From Gracilimonas amylolytica (GTDB lineage Bacteria; Bacteroidota; Rhodothermia; Balneolales; Balneolaceae), in contig NZ_PQBS01000035.1 of assembly GCF_002911695.1 (NCBI RefSeq), forward strand, positions 258,176 to 322,175: a stretch of DNA of 64,000 bases, given 5' to 3'. The notes below the pieces were generated by a model, which did not search any database, was not told the DNA's origin, and worked only from the letters and a program-made list of their open reading frames with translations. Every line of letters begins with the position of its first letter. The first letter of the stretch is position 1. Of the stretch, positions 38,455 to 46,857 are shown one piece after another. The position numbers and the translations under genes were made by a program.

Positions 38455-39747
38455 TTAAGCTGATATTTCCTTGATCGTCTCTTCAAACGCAGTAAGGGTA
38501 TTACTGATGTCATCAGAGGTCAAAGCATTACTCAGAAAGAAAGCCTCAAATGGTGATGGAGGTAAATGTACTCCCCGGTTCAGCATTCCGTGGAAGATCT
38601 TACCAAACAACTCTTTATCGGTACGGTTGGCATCATCAAAGGTCTCAACCGGACCTTCACAATAGAATACACCCACCATAGAGCCCACTCGGTTTATGCT
38701 ATGGGGAATATCGTGATCACTGAGGATCTGTCCGATCCCATTTGCCAGAACCGAAGCCTTTTTCTCAAGCTCCTCATACACCTGTGGATTATCCTTCAGC
38801 TTTTTGAGCAGCGTATATCCTGCTGCCATCGCCAGGGGATTTCCTGATAACGTTCCCGCCTGATACACCGGACCGGTCGGCGCTACATAATCCATGATCT
38901 CTTCTTTACCACCATAGGCTCCTACCGGCAATCCTGCCCCGATGATCTTACCATACGTCACCATATCGGCAGTTACTCCGAATACTTTTTGTGCACCCTG
39001 AAAATCAACCCGAAAACCGGTCATCACTTCATCCAGGATCAGTACGATACCTTCCTTATCACATAGTTCCCGGAGACCTTCCAGGAAACCTTCCTTAGGA
39101 GGAATACATCCCATGTTTCCGGCAACAGGTTCCAGAATGATAGCCGCGATATCATCCCCATTGGCTTCCACCAGTTTCTTGACAGAATCCAGGTCGTTGT
39201 ACCTGGCATTGAGCGTATCCTTGGCAGTTCCCTCAGTGACTCCCGGACTGCTGGGTTCTCCCATGGTCAAAGCACCGCTTCCGGCTTCGATCAGGAATGA
39301 ATCGCCATGACCATGATAATTTCCCTTGAACTTGATGATCTTATTCTTACCTGTGTAACCCCGGGCTACACGAATGGCACTCATGGTTGCTTCAGTTCCT
39401 GAATTCACCATACGCACCTTATCGACTCCCGGAACTGAACTTGTGATCAGTTCGGCCATTTCCACTTCAAGTCGGGTTGGTGCCCCAAAAGAGGTAGAAT
39501 TTGCAGCGGTTTCCTGAACGGCCTTGACCACATCCGGTTCCGCATGACCCAACAACATAGGACCCCAGGAACTGATGTAGTCGATGTACTTATTTCCATC
39601 TTCATCCCACAAATAAGCCCCATTGGCTTTCTTGATGAAGATGGGCGTTCCACCTACACTGTTAAAGGCCCGAACCGGAGAATTCACTCCACCGGGAATG
39701 ACTTTTGATGCTCGTTCGTAAAGGTCTTTACTGTTTTGGGTATTCAT
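38455..39747 (-). CDS. hemL: Glutamate-1-semialdehyde 2,1-aminomutase
   Basis: HemL makes 5-aminolevulinate from glutamate 1-semialdehyde, step three of the C5 haem pathway. The 430-residue PLP enzyme has GGVNSPVRAFNSVGGTP, NSGTEATMSAIRVARGYTG, GNYHGHGDSFL, ILDEVMTGFRV with the cofactor-stacking region, and the PLP lysine in YGKIIGAGLPVGAYGG. It is the last gene of the minus-strand haem cluster that begins with hemA. Its upstream gap carries palindromic repeats. Confidence 0.97.
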   Translation of the reverse strand: MNTQNSKDLYERASKVIPGGVNSPVRAFNSVGGTPIFIKKANGAYLWDEDGNKYIDYISSWGPMLLGHAEPDVVKAVQETAANSTSFGAPTRLEVEMAELITSSVPGVDKVRMVNSGTEATMSAIRVARGYTGKNKIIKFKGNYHGHGDSFLIEAGSGALTMGEPSSPGVTEGTAKDTLNARYNDLDSVKKLVEANGDDIAAIILEPVAGNMGCIPPKEGFLEGLRELCDKEGIVLILDEVMTGFRVDFQGAQKVFGVTADMVTYGKIIGAGLPVGAYGGKEEIMDYVAPTGPVYQAGTLSGNPLAMAAGYTLLKKLKDNPQVYEELEKKASVLANGIGQILSDHDIPHSINRVGSMVGVFYCEGPVETFDDANRTDKELFGKIFHGMLNRGVHLPPSPFEAFFLSNALTSDDISNTLTAFEETIKEISA

Positions 39748-39796
39748 ATCCTTATTTTCTCAATTATTATAATTCCTTAAATTCAAATTCTGATCT

Positions 39797-39840
39797 CCAT
39801 CACCATAGGGGCAATTCATGAATTGCCCCTATGGTGATGG
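39797..39840. repeat. Perfect 44-bp palindrome, hem-cluster repeat A1
   Basis: A perfect loopless palindrome built of CCATCACCATAGGGG, then CAATTCATGAATTG, then CCCCTATGGTGATGG. Its core TAGGGGyAATTCATGAATTrCCCCTA recurs at 42039-42080 and 43274-43317, each with different outer arms. It lies between hemL and hemB. Confidence 0.95.
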
Positions 39841-39846
39841 AATTAA

Positions 39847-40025
39847 GAGATACGATGCATCGTGTCTCTATGGCCTGCCGGAATATTCAATATTTAATCT
39901 GTTGGTTCCCCACGCTCTGCGTTGGAATCAGCAACGGGCGAATGCGATTCGCCACTACGGTATTGTCCCTCATTCCCAACCATCCCGATCAAATCGGGAG
40001 AATGCCACTCCGGACCACCCGGACC
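39847..40025. repeat. Mosaic of short palindromes between hemL and hemB
   Basis: Several smaller dyads follow one another: GAGATACGATGCATCGTGTCTC without its first two bases at 39847-39868, GGCGAAT-GCG-ATTCGCC at 39937-39953, TTCCCAACCA at 39973-39982, and GGACCACCCGGACC at 40012-40025. The last two words and the GATTCGCC word recur in the hemF-hemE gap (42100-42190). The 296-base gap 39748-40043 therefore seems built almost wholly of repeats, with no gene. Confidence 0.7.
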
Positions 40026-40043
40026 ACCTGATAGCGATTTAAT

Positions 40044-41027
40044 TTACAAAGTCTTTAAAAGCCTTGCCGCTTGCTTGGCAAAATAGGTGGCGATCAGATC
40101 GGCGCCGGCTCGTTTGAAAGCCAATAGTGATTCCATCATGACTTCTTCCTCATTTAGCCAGCCTTTTTCAGCTGCTGCCTTGATCATCGCATATTCGCCG
40201 GACACATTATATACCGAAACCGGGATATTGAAATTCTGCTTCACGGCACGGACCACATCCAGATATGGCAAGCCAGGCTTAACCATCACGATATCAGCTC
40301 CTTCATTAATATCGAGCTCTACTTCACGCAGGGCTTCATCAATATTGGCCGGATCCATTTGATAGGTTTTTTTATCACCAAATCCCGGGGCGGAATCCAG
40401 TGCATCCCGGAACGGTCCATAAAAAGCAGATGCGTATTTGGCACTGTAGGCCATAATTCCGGTGGTCATAAATCCTGCTTCATCCAGAGCCTTCCTCATC
40501 TCACCAATACGTCCGTCCATCATATCGGATGGAGCCACCATATCGGCACCGGCTTTGGCGTGACTTACCGCCATCTCTGCCAATACCTCCACTGAGGGAT
40601 CATTCACGATCTCACCATCTTCCACGATGCCATCGTGACCATATGAGGAATATGGATCCATTGCCACATCGGTCATCACAAACAGGTCCGGATACTGCTT
40701 CTTAATGAACCGAACCGATTCCTGCATCAACCCTTTTTCGTTGACGGCCTCGGTACCTTTATTGTCCTTTTTGGAATCCGGCACTTTCACAAATAATAAC
40801 ACCGACCGTATTCCCACGTCGATCAACTCTTCCAGCTCATCGCCCAAATGATCCAGTGAATACCGGTAATATCCGGGCATGCTCGAGATCTCTTCTTTTT
40901 GATCTTCTCCTTCCATGATGAAGATCGGTGCGATGAAATCAGATGGATGCAATCGGTTTTCCAGCACCATCTCTCGAATAGCAGATGTCTGACGATTTCG
41001 GCGTAAACGGGTTGTAGGGTATTTCAT
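40044..41027 (-). CDS. hemB: Delta-aminolevulinic acid dehydratase (porphobilinogen synthase)
   Basis: HemB condenses two 5-aminolevulinates to porphobilinogen. The 327-residue TIM barrel has the two catalytic lysines in MAYSAKYASAFYGPF and ADIVMVKPGLPYLDVV. DVAMDPYSSYGHDGIVEDG lacks the Cys-rich zinc triad of the Zn-type enzymes and has Asp in the corresponding place, which points to a Mg-dependent enzyme. It lies between hemF and hemL in the haem operon. Confidence 0.96.
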   Translation of the reverse strand: MKYPTTRLRRNRQTSAIREMVLENRLHPSDFIAPIFIMEGEDQKEEISSMPGYYRYSLDHLGDELEELIDVGIRSVLLFVKVPDSKKDNKGTEAVNEKGLMQESVRFIKKQYPDLFVMTDVAMDPYSSYGHDGIVEDGEIVNDPSVEVLAEMAVSHAKAGADMVAPSDMMDGRIGEMRKALDEAGFMTTGIMAYSAKYASAFYGPFRDALDSAPGFGDKKTYQMDPANIDEALREVELDINEGADIVMVKPGLPYLDVVRAVKQNFNIPVSVYNVSGEYAMIKAAAEKGWLNEEEVMMESLLAFKRAGADLIATYFAKQAARLLKTL

Positions 41028-41054
41028 ATGGTCAAAATTTAACTGTCAATTTTG

Positions 41055-41095
41055 AAAACCAGTAGGGCACAAAATCTTTTGTCCCTACAGGTTTT
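41055..41095. repeat. Long imperfect palindrome between hemB and hemF
   Basis: AAAACC-AG-TAGGG (from 41055) is mirrored by CCTA-CA-GGTTTT (to 41095) around ACAAAA-TC-TTTTGT. The sequence differs from the AATTCATGAATT core but shares the TAGGG/CCCTA edges. It fills most of the 66-base hemB-hemF gap. Confidence 0.75.
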
Positions 41096-42026
41096 AATAA
41101 TTAATCCAATCGATCGGTTTCAGGTGTTCCAATAATTCCGCTTCCGGACTGCCTTGTTCAGGGTGATGATCATACACCCACCGCACCTGTGGCGGAAGAC
41201 TCATCAATATGGATTCGATCCGCCCTTTCGTCTTAAGTCCGAATAATGTACCGCGATCGTGTATCAAATTAAATTCTACGTATCGGCCGCGGCGGATTTC
41301 TTGCCACTCCCGGTGCTTATCATTGTACTCAATATCCTTCCGCTTCTTCAAAATGGGAATGTAGGCATCGGTAAATGCATATCCACAGGCCCTGGCAAAT
41401 TCAAACAGGTCATCCGCAGAGCGGTGCTCGTCCGGCCGCTGATAATCAAAGAATAAACCACCAATTCCACGCGCCTCTTCCCGGTGATGATTATAGAAAT
41501 AGGCATCACACTCCGCTTTAAAATTCGGGTAATATTTCGGGTTGAACCGATCGCAAACATCCTTATGAACCTCATGGAAATGTTTGGCATCTTCAGAGAA
41601 TAGATAATACGGAGTCATATCCGCTCCACCGCCAAACCACTGATCTTTCAGTTCTCCGGACTCCTTTTCATACAATTCAAAATAACGGTAGTTCGCATGA
41701 ACCGTAGGAGCAAATGGATTCCGGGGATGGATCACCAGTGAGACACCCGTGGCAAAAAATTCAGACTCGGGCACTTCAAATTTGTGTTGCATGGCCTCAG
41801 GCAAAGGTCCGCCCACCGTTGACACATTCACTCCACCCTTCTCGATAACATCACCGCCAGCAATAATGCGGGTACTGCCACCTCCAAACCCATCCCGTTC
41901 CCAATTTTCTATCAGGAATTCTTGGGCACCTTCCACTGCCTCCAGTTCATCACAGATGTGTTGTTGAACATCAGAGACAAATTGTGTGAATTGTGGTTTT
42001 ATGGATCTGAAATTTCTATTTGTCAT
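41094..42026 (-). CDS. hemF: Oxygen-dependent coproporphyrinogen III oxidase
   Basis: HemF uses O2 to decarboxylate coproporphyrinogen III to protoporphyrinogen IX, so the host can make haem aerobically. The 310-residue product has the family segments WERDGFGGGSTRIIAGGDVIEKGGVNVS, HPRNPFAPTVHANYRYF, WFGGGADMTPYYLF, and DRGTLFGLKTKGRIESILMSLPP. Each of these can be read in order; I have quoted them only in part. ATG 42026 is chosen over GTG 42044 because the latter lies inside palindrome 42039-42080 and adds no family residues. Confidence 0.96.
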   Translation of the reverse strand: MTNRNFRSIKPQFTQFVSDVQQHICDELEAVEGAQEFLIENWERDGFGGGSTRIIAGGDVIEKGGVNVSTVGGPLPEAMQHKFEVPESEFFATGVSLVIHPRNPFAPTVHANYRYFELYEKESGELKDQWFGGGADMTPYYLFSEDAKHFHEVHKDVCDRFNPKYYPNFKAECDAYFYNHHREEARGIGGLFFDYQRPDEHRSADDLFEFARACGYAFTDAYIPILKKRKDIEYNDKHREWQEIRRGRYVEFNLIHDRGTLFGLKTKGRIESILMSLPPQVRWVYDHHPEQGSPEAELLEHLKPIDWINY

Positions 42027-42038
42027 ATCAAATTTATT

Positions 42039-42080
42039 ATTCACCGTAGGGGCAATTCATGAATTACCCCTACGGTGAAT
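42039..42080. repeat. 42-bp palindrome, hem-cluster repeat A2
   Basis: ATTCACCGTAGGGGCAATTC and its near-perfect mirror (one mismatch) with the same AATTCATGAATT centre as repeats A1 and A3. It lies just upstream of hemF. A second block, 42097-42190, repeats the A1-side words: GATTCGCCCCTAC, TTCCCAACCACCCGG and GCGGACC-ACCC-GGTCCGC. Confidence 0.9.
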
Positions 42081-42141
42081 GAATTATGGTCTTACCGATC
42101 GAATTCGATTCGCCCCTACAATAGCACTCGCGCTTTATGCT

Positions 42142-42190
42142 CGTTCCCAACCACCCGGTTTGGAACGCATTGGCGGACCACCCGGTCCGC
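42142..42190. repeat. Paired dyads shared with the hemL-hemB repeat block
   Basis: CGTTCCCAA-CCACCCGG-TTTGGAACG (42142-42167) and GCGGACC-ACCC-GGTCCGC (42173-42190) are adjacent stem-loops. Similar words occur at 39973 and 40012, in the same order. They lie in the hemF-hemE gap, ending seven bases before the hemE stop. Confidence 0.7.
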
Positions 42191-42196
42191 ATGGTT

Positions 42197-43228
42197 TCAA
42201 TATCTAAAATTCTTTACGGTATCAACGAAAGCCTTGGCATTCTCGACCGGTACATTAGGCAAAATACCATGACCCAAATTGGCAATGTAATTCCCTTTAC
42301 CAAACCGCTGCAACATTTCCGTTGCTTCCGCTTCGATCTGCGCCGGCTCCATCAATAATTTGGAGGGATCAAAATTTCCCTGCACCACTTTATCGCCGGC
42401 AAACTGCCTGGCGTATTCCGGAGTGCATCCCCAGCCAATGCCAAAACCTGAAACGTTTGTGGTACCAAATAGTGGATAGCTCCATTCTGCATCCTTGCAA
42501 AACATGATCAGTGGTACACCGTAATCCTCATTCGCAATACGCTTCAAATGTGGTAATGCAAATTTCTTGAAATCATCCGGACCAAGTGCGGCAGCCCACG
42601 ATTCGAACACCTGAAGAGCCTGTGCCCCTGCTTTCACCTGATGATGTAAATACTCAATGGTCTGGTCTGTCATCACTTCCAGCAGTTTCTGAGCTGCTTC
42701 AGGCTGGGAGAACAAAAATGACTTGGCTGTTGAAAACGTTTTGGAGCCTTGCCCTTCCACCAGATAACAGAACAACGTCCACGGAGCACCGGCAAATCCG
42801 ATCAGTGGCACGCGCCCATCCAGTTCCTTTCGTGTTAGAGTCAGAGCATCGTACACGTAACTGAGCTGTTCCTCAGCCGGGGTGATATTCAGGTTACTGA
42901 CCTGTTCTACAGTTCGGATCGGATCAGGCAAATAAGGACCAAAACCCGGTTTCAGCTGAACTTCCACACCCAGGCATTCGATCAGCACCAGGATATCCGA
43001 AAATAATATAGCCGCATCGGTTCCAACAATGTCAATGGGTTGAATGGTGATCTCGGATGCCAGCTCAGGGGTTTTGACCCGCTCAAAAAAGCTATACTTC
43101 TTCTTGATCTCCATATACTCAGGCAGGTAACGGCCGGCCTGACGCATCATCCACACCGGTGGACGTTCGGTTTCTTTGCCTTCCAGTGTGTCTAGTAGTA
43201 ATCTGTTTTTTAATTCGGGAAATGACAT
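42197..43228 (-). CDS. hemE: Uroporphyrinogen decarboxylase
   Basis: HemE removes four acetate carboxyls from uroporphyrinogen III to give coproporphyrinogen III. The 343-residue protein has the substrate-binding start RPPVWMMRQAGRYLPEY, the Asp of LFSDILVLIECLGVEV, GFAGAPWTLFCYLVEG, and the C-terminal GNFDPSKLL and NLGHGILPNVPVEN. All family signatures are intact. It sits between hemD and hemF. Confidence 0.97.
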   Translation of the reverse strand: MSFPELKNRLLLDTLEGKETERPPVWMMRQAGRYLPEYMEIKKKYSFFERVKTPELASEITIQPIDIVGTDAAILFSDILVLIECLGVEVQLKPGFGPYLPDPIRTVEQVSNLNITPAEEQLSYVYDALTLTRKELDGRVPLIGFAGAPWTLFCYLVEGQGSKTFSTAKSFLFSQPEAAQKLLEVMTDQTIEYLHHQVKAGAQALQVFESWAAALGPDDFKKFALPHLKRIANEDYGVPLIMFCKDAEWSYPLFGTTNVSGFGIGWGCTPEYARQFAGDKVVQGNFDPSKLLMEPAQIEAEATEMLQRFGKGNYIANLGHGILPNVPVENAKAFVDTVKNFRY

Positions 43229-43273
43229 TGATCAATATTAATTAAAAAAATTTGTAGTCAGGGGTATTTACCT

Positions 43274-43317
43274 CAACCTTCGTAGGGGTAATTCATGAAT
43301 TACCCCTACGAAGGTTG
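43274..43317. repeat. Perfect 44-bp palindrome, hem-cluster repeat A3, overlapping the hemD 3' end
   Basis: CAACCTTCGTAGGGGTAATTCA and its exact mirror, centred on TCATGA. The minus-strand right half (43293-43317) encodes the last residues of HemD, NLRRGNS and the stop TGA, which comes from the palindrome's centre. The same core is found in A1 and A2 with other arms. Confidence 0.95.
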
Positions 43318-43997
43318 TAGAATTGGGAAATAGATTCCATAAGCGATTCCAGTGTAAAATATTCCGGAGTGATGCTGTTCTTCATTCCAAATTCTCTGGC
43401 TGACTCTTCTGTGGTAGGGCCAATGCAAAAAACCTGCTGATCCTCAGAAACCGAATTTAGTTCACTGAAAGATTCCACCGCACTTGGACTCATAAAAACG
43501 ACTGCGTCAAAATCATTCAGGTCATCCATCTTGTGGTGGGTCAAAACGGTATGATAAACTTCAATATTGACCACTTCAACCGATTCACCCAACAGTTTAC
43601 CTAGATCAGCTGCCTTCAGGTTTCCACAAAAATGGACCACTTTTTTGAAATCCAACTTCTTCATCATTTCTGCAAGAGCCAAGGCATTATACTCTTCCGG
43701 AAAAGAGACCTCCAGTCCCAGTTCTTCCAGTTTTTCAGCGGTTTTAGCCCCTACTGCAAATATATGATCCGGGATCTTGAGCTCCGGAATTTTAGGGGAA
43801 AAGGCCTTCACCGCTTTTTTACTCGTGAATATCCAGGCGTCTGCTTTATCCGGCAGTTTATCCATCCATAAAGCCGGCATCAGATATTCGAAAGTGATAA
43901 AGGGCTCGCTTTCGATCAGCAACTCATCATTTTCGAGGAATATACGTTTTTGTTCTGAAAGCTGGGTTGTAAATAAGATGCGGGGCTTCTTACTCAT
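43293..43997 (-). CDS. hemD: Uroporphyrinogen-III synthase
   Basis: HemD closes hydroxymethylbilane with inversion of ring D to give uroporphyrinogen III. The 234-residue protein is divergent, as HemD usually is. It is recognised by ITFEYLMPALWMDKLPDKAD, AWIFTSKKAVKAF, IFAVGAKTAEKLEELGLEV, VVFMSPSAVESF and FCIGPTTEESAREFG, which fit the two-lobed HemD fold. It overlaps hemC by eight bases. The final seven codons and the stop fall inside palindrome A3. Confidence 0.9.
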   Translation of the reverse strand: MSKKPRILFTTQLSEQKRIFLENDELLIESEPFITFEYLMPALWMDKLPDKADAWIFTSKKAVKAFSPKIPELKIPDHIFAVGAKTAEKLEELGLEVSFPEEYNALALAEMMKKLDFKKVVHFCGNLKAADLGKLLGESVEVVNIEVYHTVLTHHKMDDLNDFDAVVFMSPSAVESFSELNSVSEDQQVFCIGPTTEESAREFGMKNSITPEYFTLESLMESISQFYNLRRGNS

Positions 43998-44889
43998 TTT
44001 CAGGATGCTCCAGCAATTTTTCTGCTCCTTCCTGTTTCAGTATCAACGCCCACTCTCTTCCAAGCTCTGCATGTGCATCACCCAAAGAAACTGACCGTTC
44101 GATATCCAGTCTCTCACGTCCATCCAGCGATAATACGGCTCCCTTAAAACATAATAGGTTTTTTTTAACCTCTGCATGGGCGCCCACCGGACTCGAGCAT
44201 CCGGCTTCCAATTCGTTCAAAAAGGCTCGCTCTATAGCTCCACATAAATGGGTTTCCCGGTGATCGATCTTCTCTAAAACAGACTCAAATTCACTGCCCT
44301 CTTTACAAACAATGCCTACAATTCCCTGAGATGGTGCCGGGATCATCCATTCCAGTACTTCAGATATCCGGTCATCATAACCGATTCGCTCCAAACCGGC
44401 CGATGCAAATACAGCTCCGTGCCATTCGTTGGAATCCACTTTCCTTAATCGTGTAGGCACATTTCCACGGAGCCCTACCACTTCATCATTCGGAAATCGG
44501 TTCAACCAAAACGCTTTTCTGCGAATACTTCCGGTTGCAATAATTTTCTTTTCGGTTTTTTGGGGTTGAACCGGTTGGACCAACACGTCCATCGGATTAC
44601 CGCGTTCAAGAACGGCCATGAGTTTCAACCCTTCCGGCAAAACTGTAGGGACATCTTTAAGTGAGTGAACCGCAAGATCGATGTCGCCATTAAGCAGGGC
44701 TTCATCCAGGGCTTTGGTGAAAACCCCTTTATCTCCCAGTTTATCGAGTGGAATATCCTGAACTTTATCTCCAAAAGATTCGATCTCAACAAGCTCTGAT
44801 TCCACATTGTGCGAGCTTAGTTCTTCAGCCACTTTATGTGCCTGCCAGAGTGCAAGCGTACTTTTTCGGGTGCCGATCCTAAGCTTCAT
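43990..44889 (-). CDS. hemC: Hydroxymethylbilane synthase (porphobilinogen deaminase)
   Basis: HemC joins four porphobilinogens on a covalently held dipyrromethane cofactor. The 299-residue protein starts MKLRIGTRKSTLALWQA, has HSLKDVPTVLPEGL, GSIRRKAFWLNRFPNDEVVGLRGNVPTRL (Arg-rich substrate site, read in pieces) and the cofactor Cys in EAGCSSPVGAHAEV. ATG 44889 matches the family start and overlaps the hemA stop region by 11 bases; an upstream in-frame start (44916) would add nine unrelated residues. Confidence 0.96.
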   Translation of the reverse strand: MKLRIGTRKSTLALWQAHKVAEELSSHNVESELVEIESFGDKVQDIPLDKLGDKGVFTKALDEALLNGDIDLAVHSLKDVPTVLPEGLKLMAVLERGNPMDVLVQPVQPQKTEKKIIATGSIRRKAFWLNRFPNDEVVGLRGNVPTRLRKVDSNEWHGAVFASAGLERIGYDDRISEVLEWMIPAPSQGIVGIVCKEGSEFESVLEKIDHRETHLCGAIERAFLNELEAGCSSPVGAHAEVKKNLLCFKGAVLSLDGRERLDIERSVSLGDAHAELGREWALILKQEGAEKLLEHPENE

Positions 44890-46060
44890 TCTGCACCTTC
44901 TCGAATTCCTTATCAATTCGGTCGATGTGAATAGCCATGATCTTTTTCTTGATGCGCCGGGTTACTTCTTCCATCTGATGATAAGATTCCTCATCCATTT
45001 TATGCTTCACCCTGTCTAATTCAGAATCCGTAATGTCACTCAGACGGTGTTCAATTTCCTTGATGCGGGGCAGCAAATAGCGGGAGCGCTTGACCCGGTT
45101 CATAAAATCACTTTTCTCTTCATCAATGATCTCACGGATTTTTGGAATGGAGCTTTCCCGCTTTTCGATCGCCTTCTGATTGGCTTCGTGAATGGAATCC
45201 ATATCGATCAGGGTAACGTTATTCACGTTATTGACATCCGGATCCACATTTCGGGGAACACTCAGGTCCAATACCAGCTGATGGTGTTCTATTCCTTCAA
45301 AATGATGAGGATGCAGGATCGGGTTTTTGGCCCCGGTTGCGGTGATCACCAGATCAGCTTTTTTGATCTCTTCATCCAGATCTGAAAATGCATGGGCCTT
45401 GATATCAAAAGAAGAAGCCAGCTCCTTGGCCCGGTCTATGGTTCGGTTCACCACCGATATGTGTTCTGCACCATTTGAGATGAGATTCTTGGCTGATACC
45501 TTTCCCATTTTACCCGCTCCAACCAGCAGTATTCGAACCTGACTCAAATCCTTGAAATGCTCTAAGGCAAGTTGAGTAGCTGCAAACCCGACGGAGGCCG
45601 TACCTTTACCAAAATCGGTTTCAGTACGGCTCCGTTTGTGTGCTCGGAAAACGGATTGGATCAACTGATGAAATTCACCTGAAAGTCCTTTTTTCTTGGC
45701 TTGCTTGTAAGCCTGTTTCACCTGTTGAATGATCTGTACATCGCCCAATACCTGTGAATCCAGCCCGGTTCCCACCTCATACAAATGATCATAAGCATCA
45801 TCCTGAACATGAATATATCCATGCTCTTTAAAGAACTTACGGTCCGTATTGGTGGATTTACACAGGGCGGAGATAAGAATATCGGGATCGCAAAAAGCGT
45901 ATAGTTCGGTGCGGTTACAGGTATCCAGCATTAAGATACCCCCGGGAATATCCCTGGTATGAAAATCAAGGAGCTCCCTGCGATGATTGTCCAAATAAAA
46001 TAATTCACGAATAGAAACCTCACTCTTCCAGTGAGATATACCTATTGCACTAAACCTCAT
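44879..46060 (-). CDS. hemA: Glutamyl-tRNA reductase
   Basis: HemA reduces glutamyl-tRNA to glutamate 1-semialdehyde with NADPH, the first committed C5 step. The 393-residue product has GISHWKSEVSIRELF, the catalytic Cys in LDTCNRTELYAF, SQVLGDVQIIQQVKQAYKQA, the NADPH site ILLVGAGKMGK, LVITATGAKNPIL and the C-terminal dimerisation helices. It begins the haem operon. About 50 bases upstream is a 13-bp hairpin (46110-46145) that may influence expression. Confidence 0.97.
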   Translation of the reverse strand: MRFSAIGISHWKSEVSIRELFYLDNHRRELLDFHTRDIPGGILMLDTCNRTELYAFCDPDILISALCKSTNTDRKFFKEHGYIHVQDDAYDHLYEVGTGLDSQVLGDVQIIQQVKQAYKQAKKKGLSGEFHQLIQSVFRAHKRSRTETDFGKGTASVGFAATQLALEHFKDLSQVRILLVGAGKMGKVSAKNLISNGAEHISVVNRTIDRAKELASSFDIKAHAFSDLDEEIKKADLVITATGAKNPILHPHHFEGIEHHQLVLDLSVPRNVDPDVNNVNNVTLIDMDSIHEANQKAIEKRESSIPKIREIIDEEKSDFMNRVKRSRYLLPRIKEIEHRLSDITDSELDRVKHKMDEESYHQMEEVTRRIKKKIMAIHIDRIDKEFEKVQNEA

Positions 46061-46109
46061 AAATTACTTCTTAAAATTTTCCGGCACATGAGTCAGGAAA
46101 GTATCTCCC

Positions 46110-46145
46110 GAATATGAAGATTGTGTGAAGAAAATCTTCATATTC
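46110..46145. repeat. Perfect hairpin upstream of hemA
   Basis: GAATATGAAGATT (46110-46122) and AATCTTCATATTC (46133-46145) form a 13-bp perfect stem with a 10-base loop. It lies 50 bases upstream of the hemA ATG in the 322-base divergent gap (46061-46382). That gap also holds the promoters of hemA and of the DUF3127 gene; I could not identify them. Confidence 0.75.
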
Positions 46146-46382
46146 ACAAAATAACTGTCTTTAAACCTGCTCAGACCCTGATTTTGTCTTCACATTTATG
46201 AACAAAACAAAATACTATTTTTGTTATTCAAAAGTGATCTCAAATCTTTATCGGCCGGATAAACTGTCGCATTATTATCGGATCACAATATAAAGAAGAG
46301 AGATCCTCAACTCGAAGTTCAATGACAGGATACCTATATTCACCTCACACATTTAAAACCAATTTGACCACACTACACTTAC

Positions 46383-46742
46383 ATGGATCTTCAAATAGCA
46401 GGGAAAGTCACCAAACTTTTAGACGAACAATCAGGACAAGGGAAAAATGGTCCCTGGAGAAAACGGGATTTCATTCTTGAGACCAAAGGCAAATATCCAA
46501 AACAGGTTTGTATTACACAGTGGGGAGATAATATCGACCAAAACAAAGTGAACGAAGGTGACGAGATCACGGCCTTTATTGACATTCAAAGCCGGGAGTA
46601 CAAAGGAAACTGGTACACCGATGTAAAAGCCTGGAAGATCGAGCAAGGCGCCGGTGGCGGTGAAGTATCCGATCCACCCCCAAGTGCTCCGGGACTAACC
46701 CTGGACGGCAACCAAGACCTGGATGATGATCTGCCGTTTTAG
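46383..46742 (+). CDS. DUF3127-domain protein
   Basis: A 119-residue protein of the DUF3127 family, common in Bacteroidota and predicted to have an OB-like fold similar to single-strand DNA-binding proteins. Characteristic residues are GKVTKLLDEQSGQGKNGPWR, then KRDFILETKGKYPKQV, VNEGDEITAFIDIQSREYKG and WYTDVKAWKIE. The last 30 residues are Gly/Pro-rich and end in an acidic tail, DLDDDLPF, which closely resembles the conserved C-terminal tip of SSB (DDDIPF) used for protein contacts. A nucleic-acid-binding role is an inference. Confidence 0.85.
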   Translation: MDLQIAGKVTKLLDEQSGQGKNGPWRKRDFILETKGKYPKQVCITQWGDNIDQNKVNEGDEITAFIDIQSREYKGNWYTDVKAWKIEQGAGGGEVSDPPPSAPGLTLDGNQDLDDDLPF

Positions 46743-46790
46743 AAAGAGCCTGATCAGGAACCGGATCTGAACGATAGATCTTAAAAAATA

Positions 46791-46829
46791 AAAAGAGTCA
46801 CTCAGAACAAACTGAATGACTCTTTTTTT
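46791..46829. terminator. Intrinsic terminator after the DUF3127 gene
   Basis: AAAAGAGTCA (46791-46800) pairs with TGACTCTTTT (46817-46826) and the inner CTCAG/CTGA strengthens the stem, followed by T residues to 46829. It also precedes convergent aldo/keto reductase, so it may work in both directions. Confidence 0.85.
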
Positions 46830-46857
46830 ATGTAATGAGTTTAAATCGAGAACTGAC

